A DNA stretch of 44,193 nucleotides. It comes from Symmetrospora coprosmae (taxonomy: Eukaryota > Basidiomycota > Cystobasidiomycetes > Symmetrosporaceae). Below the pieces are notes generated by a model. That model had not been told where the DNA came from. It saw only the letters and a list, made by a program, of their open reading frames with translations, and did no database searches. A program made the position numbers and the translations under genes. The stretch is from positions 1-44,193 of the forward strand of contig VUYT01000060.1 in assembly GCA_008802785.1 (NCBI GenBank), given 5' to 3'. Each line of letters begins with the position of its first letter. Positions within the stretch are counted from its first letter, which is position 1. This document shows, piece by piece, positions 32,574 through 41,617 of the stretch.

Positions 32574-34603
32574 ATGTCATCGCGACAGTCCAGCCGCTTC
32601 ACCAGTACCAACAGCGCAGCTCGCCCCAGCGAGAGCATGCGTCAGCACCGACCGGCGCTATCGCTCGACGCCAATGCGCTCGGACGCCGCATCGAGCGTG
32701 CTCCTCGTACAGCGCGATCTCGGAGCAGCGAGCAGGCCAAGACGCAGTGTAATGAATTCGCAGCGGCGTGTCACAATATTGGCGCTGCCCCGTTGACAAG
32801 CATCCCGATCGCGAGCGACATGCGCAAGACTGCATCTGTGCGGCATCTCGAGGACGAGGGCACAGACCAGCGCGATGGCTTAGCTTTCAGCGCATCCGGA
32901 CCTCTGCTCGAGCGCACAGCGCCCGGCGGGGCTGTGCTCTGCCTCACGCTAGACCGCTCTATCCACTATCGAGCCGCGAGCGACAAAATTAACACGGGAT
33001 GCACTAGCGACACGAGCGTACCTCGCTTGCTCCTCGCCTTTACACTTGACATCACGCCTTGCCTGCAAGATGTGGAGCTCGGCATAAGGGAAAACTACGA
33101 GTTCATCTCGATCCACTTTGACTTCGAGGACGTGCTTTGCACCAGTGTCTCTGACACGCTGTCAGAAAGAGCTCCCCCGATTGTCCATGGCTTTGTGGCG
33201 AGTTCGCTAACTGCGACGGGCTTCCTGCAGTCGTTTGGATCGGAGCTCTACCCGCCGAAAGGGGCCAGCACGGCGATTGATGAAGCCCCACCCATCGTCT
33301 TGGGACACGCCGGCACAGCTTACCAGAAGTTTGAGGAGCGGGTTTGTCGACATCAGCCCCCTGTTCGAGTGGAGACCGACCGCATCACTGCTCGGGGCAG
33401 ACACGACACGGGCAGCTCAAGCATCCCAGCCACTCCAGCCTCTGGTCGCCCAAGCACGTTCTCTCAGTTCGCATCCTCCCCCTACTTCCACGACACAGCT
33501 TATGGCGAGTCGTCGATCCGAGTTATGGTCAAGCGGGATCTGCGCGCCGAGTCGTCCTGGTGTGCAAGGAAGCTGGCGTTCCTCATTCTCGTTGAGCCTC
33601 GCTCGGCAGCGGCGACCGTGGACGACAAGCTTCGACTTGATACCTGCACAACCCGCCAGCGACTGTCGAGCATCACGAGACACGGTACCGTTGGTGAGGG
33701 ATGGCTGCAGAAGCGCGAGCGCGATCAGTCGGGAGCCGGCCCAGCTACGCCCTCTGCCGTGCGCTCGACTAGCCCAGGCACCACGGGCCTGACGGACGAG
33801 GACGAGCGCGTCGTCCGGCTCTATCCGCGTGAGGATCCGGTCTCAGTGGTCGCTCGCGGCGGCGCAAGCGTGAGGGATACCCTATACCCGTCTGGCATCG
33901 TGACTCGTACACGGTCCAACGTCACTCAGGGCTCGTCAGCGGAGCGCAAGCGGTCCTTGCCGAAGCAGCTCAGCGAGAGGCCCGCTCCTATCGAATCACC
34001 TCGCACCTTAGCGGCCGTCGTCAGCTCATCGAGATCCATCAGTCCGCCCTCTGCCCCACTGCAACGAGGGCGGCCGACATACGCTCGGCACGGACACTCC
34101 CAGTCCGTCCAAGTTCAGCCTTCCAGCTATCTGCGGGCTGGAGACCAGGTGTTCAGCACGTCCCCACCAGAGGAGCCGCTCCTACGGGCACCAAGCACTT
34201 CGTCCCCGGGGGCGACGAACATGTACGACCGCTCTGATCAGGGCAGCGAAAGCGGCGCCAGCTCGGAAGCCCTCAACAACCGCTACTCCCCAGCGCCGCC
34301 TTCCCGCTGCACGCATAGCCGAGCCAGGCGAATGACTGTAAGAATAGGGCTGTGCCTTCCGAGTCTGAGAATCTCTCGACTGACGCCCGCTCCCCCGCTT
34401 CTCAGATCAGCAGCTCGAGCACAGTACGCTCAAGCAGGAGTGGGAGCGGGTCAGAAAAGGATGTCGACGCTCTCTTCAACTCGGTTCTGACCGATTGGAC
34501 CGAGAGACGGATGCGAGAGGCGTCTCCGCCGGAGAGTATCGTCTTCGTGCACAGCCCAGCGCGGGAGAGGAGCTTCATTCCGTTCAGTGGTGGCAGAGGA
34601 TAG
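32574..34603 (+). CDS. Long, mostly disordered protein, function unknown
   Basis: Exons 32574-34337 and 34406-34603 (phase 0) give 653 residues. The intron has a good GTAAGA donor and a pyrimidine-rich acceptor. Residues about 115-230 look folded (VLCLTLDRSIHYR, SVPRLLLAFTLDITPCLQDV, ENYEFISIHFDFEDVLC, PIVHGFVASSLTATGFLQSF). A second folded patch is SSIRVMVKRDLRAESSW with KLAFLILVEPRS at about 330. The rest is Ser/Pro/Arg-rich. The C-terminal exon carries a conserved-looking helix, KDVDALFNSVLTDWTERR, and ends in a polar tail. No family recognised. The strong codon-level continuity over 1.7 kb and a clean splice argue that it is real. Confidence 0.75.
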
Positions 34604-34769
34604 GTACGCTTGGAGCGACCAACGCATTGCTTGACCCGAGGGGCCGGATGTCGCGGAGGTGTTGCTCTTCTTCTGCTTACTTAACAAGGCTCAGACATAG
34701 ACGTTCAGCAAATGACACCTTGCTTCCGAGAGCTTTTTGCGATTCATTGCCTTTGGGCCTCTATTACAG

Positions 34770-36681
34770 TCAGACCTTTAGGCTCCAGTTGATCCTCCTC
34801 ATGAGGCCCGCTAGGAAGAAGACTCCAGCGAGCGAGGTGCCAATGACAAAAGGCTTGCGGAGCAGATTCGCCTTGCTGTAGTCGTACGAGACGAGGACCT
34901 CTAGGCCGTGCTTTTCGGAGCAGGCCGTCTTGTGCAGGACGAGCGTCGGCCGGCCGGTCGTGTCGAGATATGTGTACGTCGTCTGGTTGCTGCTCTCGTC
35001 TACCGGAAAGGGCGGCGAGAGGATTATGTTGCTATGTGTATGCACAGCCAAGGCTTCATCAGCTTCGATATGCAGGCGTGCTGCTCCGCGGTACGGTGGG
35101 AGGTGACCCACCTCGCTCCCTCGGGCAGCACAATCTTGAGCGTCACGTCGTCGAAAGCCACATTTTTCAGAGGCGTCAAGAACGGGACTGCAAGGACGTA
35201 TCTTCCCTTGTGGACGTCATGACGCAGGATATCCTGGAGGGGCCAAGTGTAGCCGACGGTGAAGGTGTAGTTCCACCCGCCGAGGAGGGGGTACCGTGGC
35301 GTGATCTCGAGAACCGAGTGTCCTGCGGGGCGTTTGGGCTTTGCAAGCTCGGTCGTGTGCTTTGGCTGCGGTGCCGAGGGCCGGAAGCGCGAGGTGGAGA
35401 CGTTGCCGATCTCGTCGATAAAGTACGGCGAGTGCACGTTCGGCGGGAGGATGAATGCCATCGCAGTCAGGGTGTGCGGCGAGACGGCGTTGCCGGACCG
35501 GCGCATGTACGAGATGGCTTGGTGGGTGAGGCGCGAGAAGTGGCCTTTCAGTCTGGGCGGAACACAGAGGGCAAATCAGCGTGAGTTGTCGCGTCGTGCC
35601 TGACAGGCGAGCAGTGATTGACGCGACCCACTTTGGTCCATCGTTGACGAGCACAATGTCGTCCTGGATGGCCAGACTGTGGCCCCAGTGACTGACTTGC
35701 GCCGTTCGGTCGAGCTTGCGCACAGAGATGACGGGCTCGGGCTGCTCGTAATAGACGGACGCGACGGTGCCAGAGGAAGCGGACGAGGCCGAAAGAGGCT
35801 CGCTCGTGGTGAAGGTGATGATGCTTGCTCCATTGGGGTGCGAGGCGGACCAGCCGGCTGGCACGAGCTCTTCTGCCGAGCGCGGTGAGGGTGTCCTGCG
35901 GGGGTTTCCGGTCGCACTACATCGTCAGCCCCCCTTGTTGCGATTGCAAAGGAGCGACCGAGCAGGGGCGGGGAAATGGACGCACTTGACCTTGACCTGC
36001 ACCTTGCCTGGTTGCAGCGGGTCGACGAGCGCTGCCGCAGCTCCTCCGAGGAGATCCCCATGCCAGTACATGCCCTGGCTGACGGCGTCCTGCGGGACGG
36101 TGGCCGGCTTGGCTATCGAGGCATGGTTGTAGACGGCGTGCACAGTGACTGTACTCGCAACCGCTCCATCCTGTGCAAGCGGGAGCTGTGCCGCGTAGAA
36201 GTGGGCGGACCTGATTAGGGCGTTCCCGAGCGTGTGTTGAGAGGGCAGGCAAGTCAGTCAGTCGGCTACAGAAGGGGAGCTCGGCGCAGGACTTGCGCGG
36301 CTTTGCGTTTGCGCACCTCGCAGCATCGTATCCCAGACTGTGGACGTGGACCGGCCTCTTGCTGTTGGACGTCTTGCCCGTCGTTGCCTCGAGCCACGAG
36401 AGCTGCCCGTGCCCGTGCCCTTGCCCGACGCTGCCGGCATCAGCCTCCAGCGAGAAGATGAAGCGACGATGATGGCCATTGTCGTTGTCGGTGATGGACG
36501 ACGACGACGACGACGACAGCGTATACTGGGTGGATACGCGTGTGATTGCTCCGCCGAGCTCGACGGAGCGCGAGATTGCCTCGACCGTGTGGGATGATGA
36601 CGGCGCATCGAATGCAGCGCAGACGCAGCTCGACAGGGCCGCAAGGAGCGGCGGCAGCAGTGCACGCAGCGATATCCGCAT
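34770..36681 (-). CDS. OST1: Oligosaccharyltransferase subunit OST1 (ribophorin I)
   Basis: ER membrane subunit of the N-glycosylation oligosaccharyltransferase. Minus-strand exons 36681-36317, 36210-35986, 35895-35632, 35552-35112 and 35031-34770, phases consistent, give 518 residues. The signal peptide is MRISLRALLPPLLAALSSCV. The lumenal domain shows FYAAQLPLAQDGAVAS, SHWGHSLAIQDDIVLVNDGP-KLKGHFSRL, the ribophorin block GNAVSPHTLTAMAFILPPNV with YFIDEIGNVSTSRFR, and PRYPLLGGWNYTFTVGY. A single C-terminal span (FVIGTSLAGVFFLAGLM) is followed by RRINWSLKV. A Ser tract (SSSSSSS) near residue 55 comes from a CGA/TCG repeat at 36489-36512. It lies 193 nt downstream of the FAM32A-like stop on the same strand; one unspliced reading frame falsely joins the two. 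Confidence 0.94.
36489..36512. repeat. (CGA)n repeat inside OST1 exon 1
   Basis: A trinucleotide tract encoding a short poly-Ser stretch in the lumenal domain of OST1; the same unit recurs elsewhere in the window. Confidence 0.75.
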
Positions 36682-36874
36682 CCTGCTGGGCGCTGTCTGG
36701 ATCAGGATTACTCGGGTTGGTGCGAGCGAGAGAGAGGGGATCCTCAAAGACCAACGACGACGCAGATGCATTGCCTCGGGACGAGGAACAGGAGAGAGAT
36801 GGTGTATACAACGAGAGCAACGCGCGGACAGAGAGGCCAGCGACGCGAGACACGGCCATGCCATGCCATGCAGC

Positions 36875-37445
36875 CTATCCAGGTCCAATCTGCGAGCGAC
36901 GGGAGAACAGCCGTCAGCATTAGCAGCGGGAGACGCCTGCAAACAGCAAGCGAGCAGGAACAAACCCACCCTCGGGAGATCGTAGTGCTCCGACTGCCTT
37001 CCCAGCCGGTCATTAAAGTCGGAAACGCGCTCCTTGTGCGACTTTTTGGCCTCCTTGCGCACCCTCTCGGCCATTCGCTGCTGCCGGATCACCTCGTACC
37101 GCCGCTCGCTCTCCGTCATGGTCGCCTCCTTTGGGCGATACGCGAGTGGCTGCTGCTCCTCGTTGACGCCGTCGATGCCGTCGTCATTGTTGTTCTGCGC
37201 ACGGCGTGATGGCGATGCGCTTCCCCTCTTGCTGCTGCTGCTTTCGGCGACGACATCCTCCTCCCTCAGCTTCTGGCTCGTCGACGACTTCTTCTTTCTG
37301 AGGAGACGGAGTGACATGCAGGATCAGCCCGAGACAGCTCCAGATCCATGCGTGAGACCTGAACGCACTTCTTCTTCTTGTCGTCGCTGCCCTTGAACTT
37401 GAGCGAGCCGCCCGGCTTGTGCTCGTACTCGGACGAGGCCGCCAT
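36875..37445 (-). CDS. FAM32A-like protein (DUF1754)
   Basis: Small nuclear protein; the human member FAM32A is a factor of the catalytic spliceosome promoting exon ligation. Minus-strand exons 37445-37369, 37297-36970 and 36889-36875 give 139 residues. Seen: the N-terminal SEYEHKPGGSLKFKG signature, a Lys run across the first splice (DDKKKKKKK), the central Glu/Arg block with MTESERRYEVIRQQRMAERV, then KKSHKERVSDFNDRLGRQSE and HYDLPRIGPG at the end. The last exon is only 15 nt (IGPG plus stop). It is supported because fungal members end this way, whereas reading through the donor gives a hydrophobic non-homologous tail. An acidic/Asn-rich insert (QNNNDDGIDGVNEEQQ) is extra relative to the animal protein. 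Confidence 0.9.
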
Positions 37446-37811
37446 GGGCGGGCAGCGTGTGCGCGCAGTTGTCAAGATCTGGACTGCGCTTTTCGCTTTC
37501 GAGTCGTGCCGTGCGGGCGTAGCACGTTAATGTCGATAGCACTATGGCCTGCCCCTGCTGTGAAAATGGGCGTTATCGGCCAGTCCGAGCGGAGCCAACC
37601 CTCGTCTTCCGGACAACTCCGTCTGATGATATCGCAAATAATGACAGGGACACGCAGACTGACTGACTGACTGACTGACTGACAATGAAAAGAAGGACTG
37701 GTCGTTCCCGATGGATCTTCGCGCTCGCACGCCTCTCTGATGACCCGATCCCCCTTTCCTCTGCCCGTTATCACACGCACACATCCCCCTTCCAGACAGC
37801 CGAACAGCCGG
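37446..37811. promoter_or_regulatory. Upstream region of the FAM32A-like gene
   Basis: 366 nt between the FAM32A-like start and the stop of F-box-like gene 1, both on the minus strand. It contains a TGAC tetranucleotide repeat (37657-37683). No further gene seen. Confidence 0.4.
37657..37683. repeat. (GACT)n tetranucleotide repeat
   Basis: Nearly seven perfect GACT units upstream of the FAM32A-like gene. Confidence 0.9.
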
Positions 37812-38894
37812 TCACGACCATTCTCCCAACGGACCTCCCCCGGCAGACCAGAATCGCCTGCCTGCCAGACCCTGCTTTGCAGCCTCCAGCAAGCCGCGAG
37901 CTGCATCCTCTCCGCTGATGATGCCATGAGGCATACCCTCAGTCAGAAGTGAAGGACGGTATGCCGTCTCGAGGTACAAGCCCGGTGTCGTCCGCAGGTT
38001 TGGCAGAACGGCCGGATCTGCCAGGGCCTCCAGAGCTCGTACCCGAGCGGCGCCATCGAATGCTTTGTACCGCGGATAGACGTTGAGGTACTGCAGCTCG
38101 GCCAAGCTGTCCAGCAGGATAGACAGCATCGCCTCCGTCATCCAGCCGGGAACGCTCGCCACCTCGAGCGTCCGTACTGACGGGAAGCTCGACATGATTG
38201 CCTCCCAGTGCGCTACGCTCGGTCCGGCCGGCACGCAGGTAACCTCGAGGGACCCGACACAATCTCCCAAGAAACGAGCGTACGCTGCCAAGATACTCCA
38301 GCTGGGAAGGCCGAAGCGCATGTCCAATGGCCGACCGTGCATGGGCTTGCCGAGCAGTCGCTGCAGGATGTCTGTGGGAACTCTGCCCGCCGAAATGCTG
38401 TAATGAAAGCTGATCGAAGCAGAGGCGAGATGGGGCAGACCAGCCAGTAGTGACGCATTCAGGCAGGTGACTGGGAGATCGACGAGATGGAGTGCAATGG
38501 CCCGGAGGTTGACCAAACGGTGAACGACGAGGACAGCTTCGAGATGTGCTTCCGCTGCGAGGCATACCGCCGCTCTTTGTGCCAAAATTGTGAAGTCTGG
38601 ACGTGAAGCGAGCGACTTGACCAGCAGAGCTGTACTGGCAGCGGCCCGCGGATACTGGGAGCCGGCTCCCGCAAAGGTCAAGGTGAGATCGGCGTAAAGC
38701 CTGGCGACGGCGGCCCAGTACAAGCACTTGTTCACCCGGGCGAGTCTGGCGAGCTCCCCATTGCGCCTGCTATTTGGCGTAGAGGCTGCCCAATGCTCTA
38801 GAATAAGCTCGATAAGCTCAGGGATGGCCAGAGCAGCTTGAGCTGCAGCGCTCCGCCTGGCGACCGTTACTGAGGCGGTTGGAGGCGATACCAT
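37812..38894 (-). CDS. F-box-like / leucine-rich protein, paralogue 1
   Basis: Intronless, 360 residues. An F-box-like helix set lies near the N-terminus (AIPELIELILEHWA, LARLARVNKCLYWAAVARLY at about 23-68). Leucine-rich segments follow without a strict LRR period (VNLRAIALHLVDLPV, SFPSVRTLEVASV, LAELQYLNVYPRYK). The C-terminal block EALADPAVLPNLRTTPGLYL and LLEAAKQGLAGRRFW with final EWS is shared with the neighbouring gene at 39374-40402, so the two are tandem paralogues on the same strand. A role as substrate adaptor of an SCF ubiquitin ligase is inferred from the F-box-like start; the F-box itself is divergent. Confidence 0.78.
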   Translation of the reverse strand: MVSPPTASVTVARRSAAAQAALAIPELIELILEHWAASTPNSRRNGELARLARVNKCLYWAAVARLYADLTLTFAGAGSQYPRAAASTALLVKSLASRPDFTILAQRAAVCLAAEAHLEAVLVVHRLVNLRAIALHLVDLPVTCLNASLLAGLPHLASASISFHYSISAGRVPTDILQRLLGKPMHGRPLDMRFGLPSWSILAAYARFLGDCVGSLEVTCVPAGPSVAHWEAIMSSFPSVRTLEVASVPGWMTEAMLSILLDSLAELQYLNVYPRYKAFDGAARVRALEALADPAVLPNLRTTPGLYLETAYRPSLLTEGMPHGIISGEDAARGLLEAAKQGLAGRRFWSAGGGPLGEWS

Positions 38895-39373
38895 CGGGTG
38901 TGCGATTTGCGATGTGAAAGAGTGGTGGTCGAACGAGGGTTTGTGCGATACACGTCAGCGGAGGCGACAGAATGTACCGAGCGAGTCTCATGCTTGCTGG
39001 CTATATCTCGGACCTACCATCGGCTTTGGCAGCGGCGGCAGATTTGCGGATCTGTGCTAGTATACGAGACAGCCATGTACGTGACATCCTCGCTTTGGGA
39101 GTATCAGTACGAAGGAAGCCAGGCAGCGCATCAATCAGCTCGTCTGAAGCCTCCAGCTCTGTCAGACAGAGCGATCGCAGATGCGCTGTCGTTAGTGTCA
39201 GTCAGGTATCTCGGTCCTGCGACCGATATTAGATGTCCATTGCGCGCACGCGACGGACGCGACAAGGTGCTCCAGGGCTTGTGGCACAAACTCTGCAAGC
39301 TTGCTCGACATTGCACAGCTGACGTTTTCACGAGTCTATACTATCGGTCCTCCATTGCTCGCACAGGACTTCC
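38895..39373. other. Intergenic region between the two F-box-like genes
   Basis: 479 nt. It must include the 3' end of paralogue 2 and the promoter of paralogue 1. Short open frames on both strands carry no clear similarity to the flanking genes. Confidence 0.35.
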
Positions 39374-40402
39374 TTACGACCAAGGATTCGGTGCCACTGC
39401 AGAATCTGTCCAGAACGGCCTCCTTCGTAGCCCTTCCTTCGCAGCCGCAATCAGCCGCCTGCACTCATTCTCTCGTGCTTCCCTGTCGGCAATGCTGGCC
39501 AGAGCGTTGAGCAGCTCGCTCGAACTCTGTTCCTTATCGTGCAGAATGCCCGGCGTACTCCGCAGCTTGGGCCAAATCGCCGGATCTGCCAACATCTCGA
39601 GGAAGGCGATCAATCCCGTACCGTAGAAGACCATGTCGAGGTGTTCTAGCTTGGCCAGGGTGCTCAGACGGTCAGGCGACACTTGCTCGGATAGGCGGTA
39701 CGATGTCCGCAGTGTCCGAAGCGAGGGCAGGCCGTCGAGGATGCCATCCCAGACAGCATGTAGGGTGTCCGTCGCTGTCGGACCTCGGCGCTGAACGACT
39801 GACAGGTCGAGGTGACTGATGCGGTCGCCGACGAACGATATGTATCTGGCAACATGTGCGCCGTCGATGGATTCGACGCAGAGGTGTATCGTTTTGTCGC
39901 CCATGGGTTTGCCCAATATCTGAATCAGATAGTCTGCGGGCATGCTGTCAGGAGGCCGCTGGACAAGGACGACTTTTACGAATGTGATATGCGGCAGCCT
40001 GCTGAGGAGCGCCGCGTCGATGTTTTCGGACATGCTGCCTCGGGCATCCAGAGTGATAGACCGGAGGTTCGGCAGGAGCAGCAAGAGACCCAGGGCCTGC
40101 CGCTCCATCGCGGGATTGAATAGGACAGAAGCCTCCTGCACCAGGCTAGCATGAGAAGGCCGTGAGGCGAGAGTCGCCACAAGGGCATCCAGGGAGGGGC
40201 GATCCGCCATATGACCCACATCCCATTCCAGTCGGTAATCCAGCTTCCGATAGAGTACCGGTGTAGCCGCTTGGTTGAAGAGCTGATTGACCACGGCTAA
40301 GCGCGCCAGGTACTTCAGGCGTAGGCGTTTTCCGACACACCAGTCGACAATGGGATCGACTATCTCTGGGAGTGACAGGGCAAATTCGGTTGCTGAGGGC
40401 AT
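39374..40402 (-). CDS. F-box-like / leucine-rich protein, paralogue 2
   Basis: Intronless, 342 residues. It opens directly with an F-box-like segment (FALSLPEIVDPIVDWC, LARLAVVNQLFNQAATPVLY, about 7-52). Leucine-rich segments follow (LPNLRSITLDARG, LPHITFVKVVLVQ, LPSLRTLRTSYRL, LAKLEHLDMVFYG). Blocks shared with paralogue 1 are LQRLLGKPM / LIQILGKPM, LADPAIWPKLRSTPGIL and CRRLIAAAKEGLRRRPFW with final PWS. The two are clearly homologous but diverged, so the duplication is not recent. The start was chosen as the first ATG of the frame; a short F-box-like stretch lies just upstream in another frame (see the relic entry). Confidence 0.78.
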   Translation of the reverse strand: MPSATEFALSLPEIVDPIVDWCVGKRLRLKYLARLAVVNQLFNQAATPVLYRKLDYRLEWDVGHMADRPSLDALVATLASRPSHASLVQEASVLFNPAMERQALGLLLLLPNLRSITLDARGSMSENIDAALLSRLPHITFVKVVLVQRPPDSMPADYLIQILGKPMGDKTIHLCVESIDGAHVARYISFVGDRISHLDLSVVQRRGPTATDTLHAVWDGILDGLPSLRTLRTSYRLSEQVSPDRLSTLAKLEHLDMVFYGTGLIAFLEMLADPAIWPKLRSTPGILHDKEQSSSELLNALASIADREARENECRRLIAAAKEGLRRRPFWTDSAVAPNPWS

Positions 40403-41617
40403 ACTGCGCGGTGACGATGTCCTCGTAGAGCCTGCGAAACACTAGACAAAGAGTTCAGCCACTTCCCGGGCGGGCGGTCTGGTTAGTAGCAGAGCAGCGG
40501 AGGTAGCCGCAGTCACTCACGGCTCGCCCTTTCAAAGTTGATTGGCAGATGCTGTCAGGAGTGCTTGCCTACAGTACTTGCAGAGCCAAGCCGGCGAGAT
40601 GATGTAGCCGGCCGTTTCCAGCGAGAAAGCTAAGAGCAGTGTCGGAGCGTGAGTCAACCAGAATGACGTACGTCTGTCAGTCAGGTACGTCTGGAGACGG
40701 TCAGTCAAGCGTACACTCGCTTCGCAGCCGGCAGGTGTCAGTTGAGCGGCCTCGAAGATGTCGAGTTCGCGAGAAGCTGTCAGAGGTGACGCCAAAGCAC
40801 AGCCTGCAAGATTGCATAGGAGCTTGGGTATGCCGCGTCGGTGCGCACTGCGAAAGATGCCGGATGCTGGGCTCCCATGTTGTCCTCGTCGTCCAGAAGC
40901 GCCTCCTCGTTGAACCCTTTCGCGCAGCATCGATAAGCCGAGCGTAACTCAAGAAGAAGGAGCTGATTTCAGGCACTTATTGAGGTGGTGCAGTGTCTCC
41001 TGGAGTTTGAAGTCCATGGCGTGGTGAACAACAACAGAGACGCACAGGCTGCTGAGTCTCGAAATGACCAGCCTGCGCCAGTCAGGAGAGTCAGGAGCAT
41101 ACCGAGAATGAACATGTCAGTAGGTCCGGGTGGGACAGAGTCAGCACAGCCTCTCGAAGGTACGGCAGAAAGACCTGAAACCCCAAACGCCAGCTGTCCT
41201 GTATGTACAGCAACTGGACAGAAAGACATGAGGTGTTTCAATGCGCGGCGGTGGACCGCGAGTGCGGGAGCAGCTACGTATGCGAAGGACGAACGGAGGC
41301 TTCTGGGAGGTGGAAACGGCGGGTAAGGCAGGTTTTTGATCTTCTCGTCGCTGCGCGGTACTGCCTGCGCTTTTGCTTCAGTGAAGGCTGGACGCATGGT
41401 GTCGTGATGTGAGGGAGGCTATGTACGGAACCCCGTTGAGCTGTGTATGCTGAGCGAAGACACGGTCATCGGCGTGCTCGGTTTTTCTCCTCTTCCGTGT
41501 TGTACGCGGAGGCTCATAGGCCATGTGCTGTTGCATTTCTGTGCTCGCAGCAGACGATATGCAAGTTCAGTTTCATCATGACGTCCGTCGACAATGCAGG
41601 TGCAATGGACTCACGCA
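40403..41617 (-). pseudogene. Relics of a further F-box-like paralogue
   Basis: No intact gene fits this 1.2 kb, but two fragments on the same strand resemble the neighbouring F-box-like genes. At 40866-40949 the reading RLIDAARKGSTRRRFW matches RLIAAAKEGLRRRPFW and LLEAAKQGLAGRRFW of the paralogues, at the place where those proteins end; here the frame runs on past the expected W-x-P-S/EWS end. At 40404-40442 a stretch VFRRLYEDIVTAQ resembles the F-box helix end (ARLYADLTLT). They lie in different frames and lack the middle of the protein. The first match is good; the second is short and could be chance. The rest of the interval shows no recognisable feature. Confidence 0.5.

Noticed and set aside
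35917-37317. A 466-codon minus-strand open frame
   Set aside because: It is a chimera of FAM32A-like exon 2, intergenic sequence and OST1 exon 1 read without splicing; both ends match different known families in the spliced models.
38898-39626. Plus-strand open frame of 242 codons
   Set aside because: Largely antisense to paralogue 2 of the F-box-like genes and to its 3' flank; no recognisable content.
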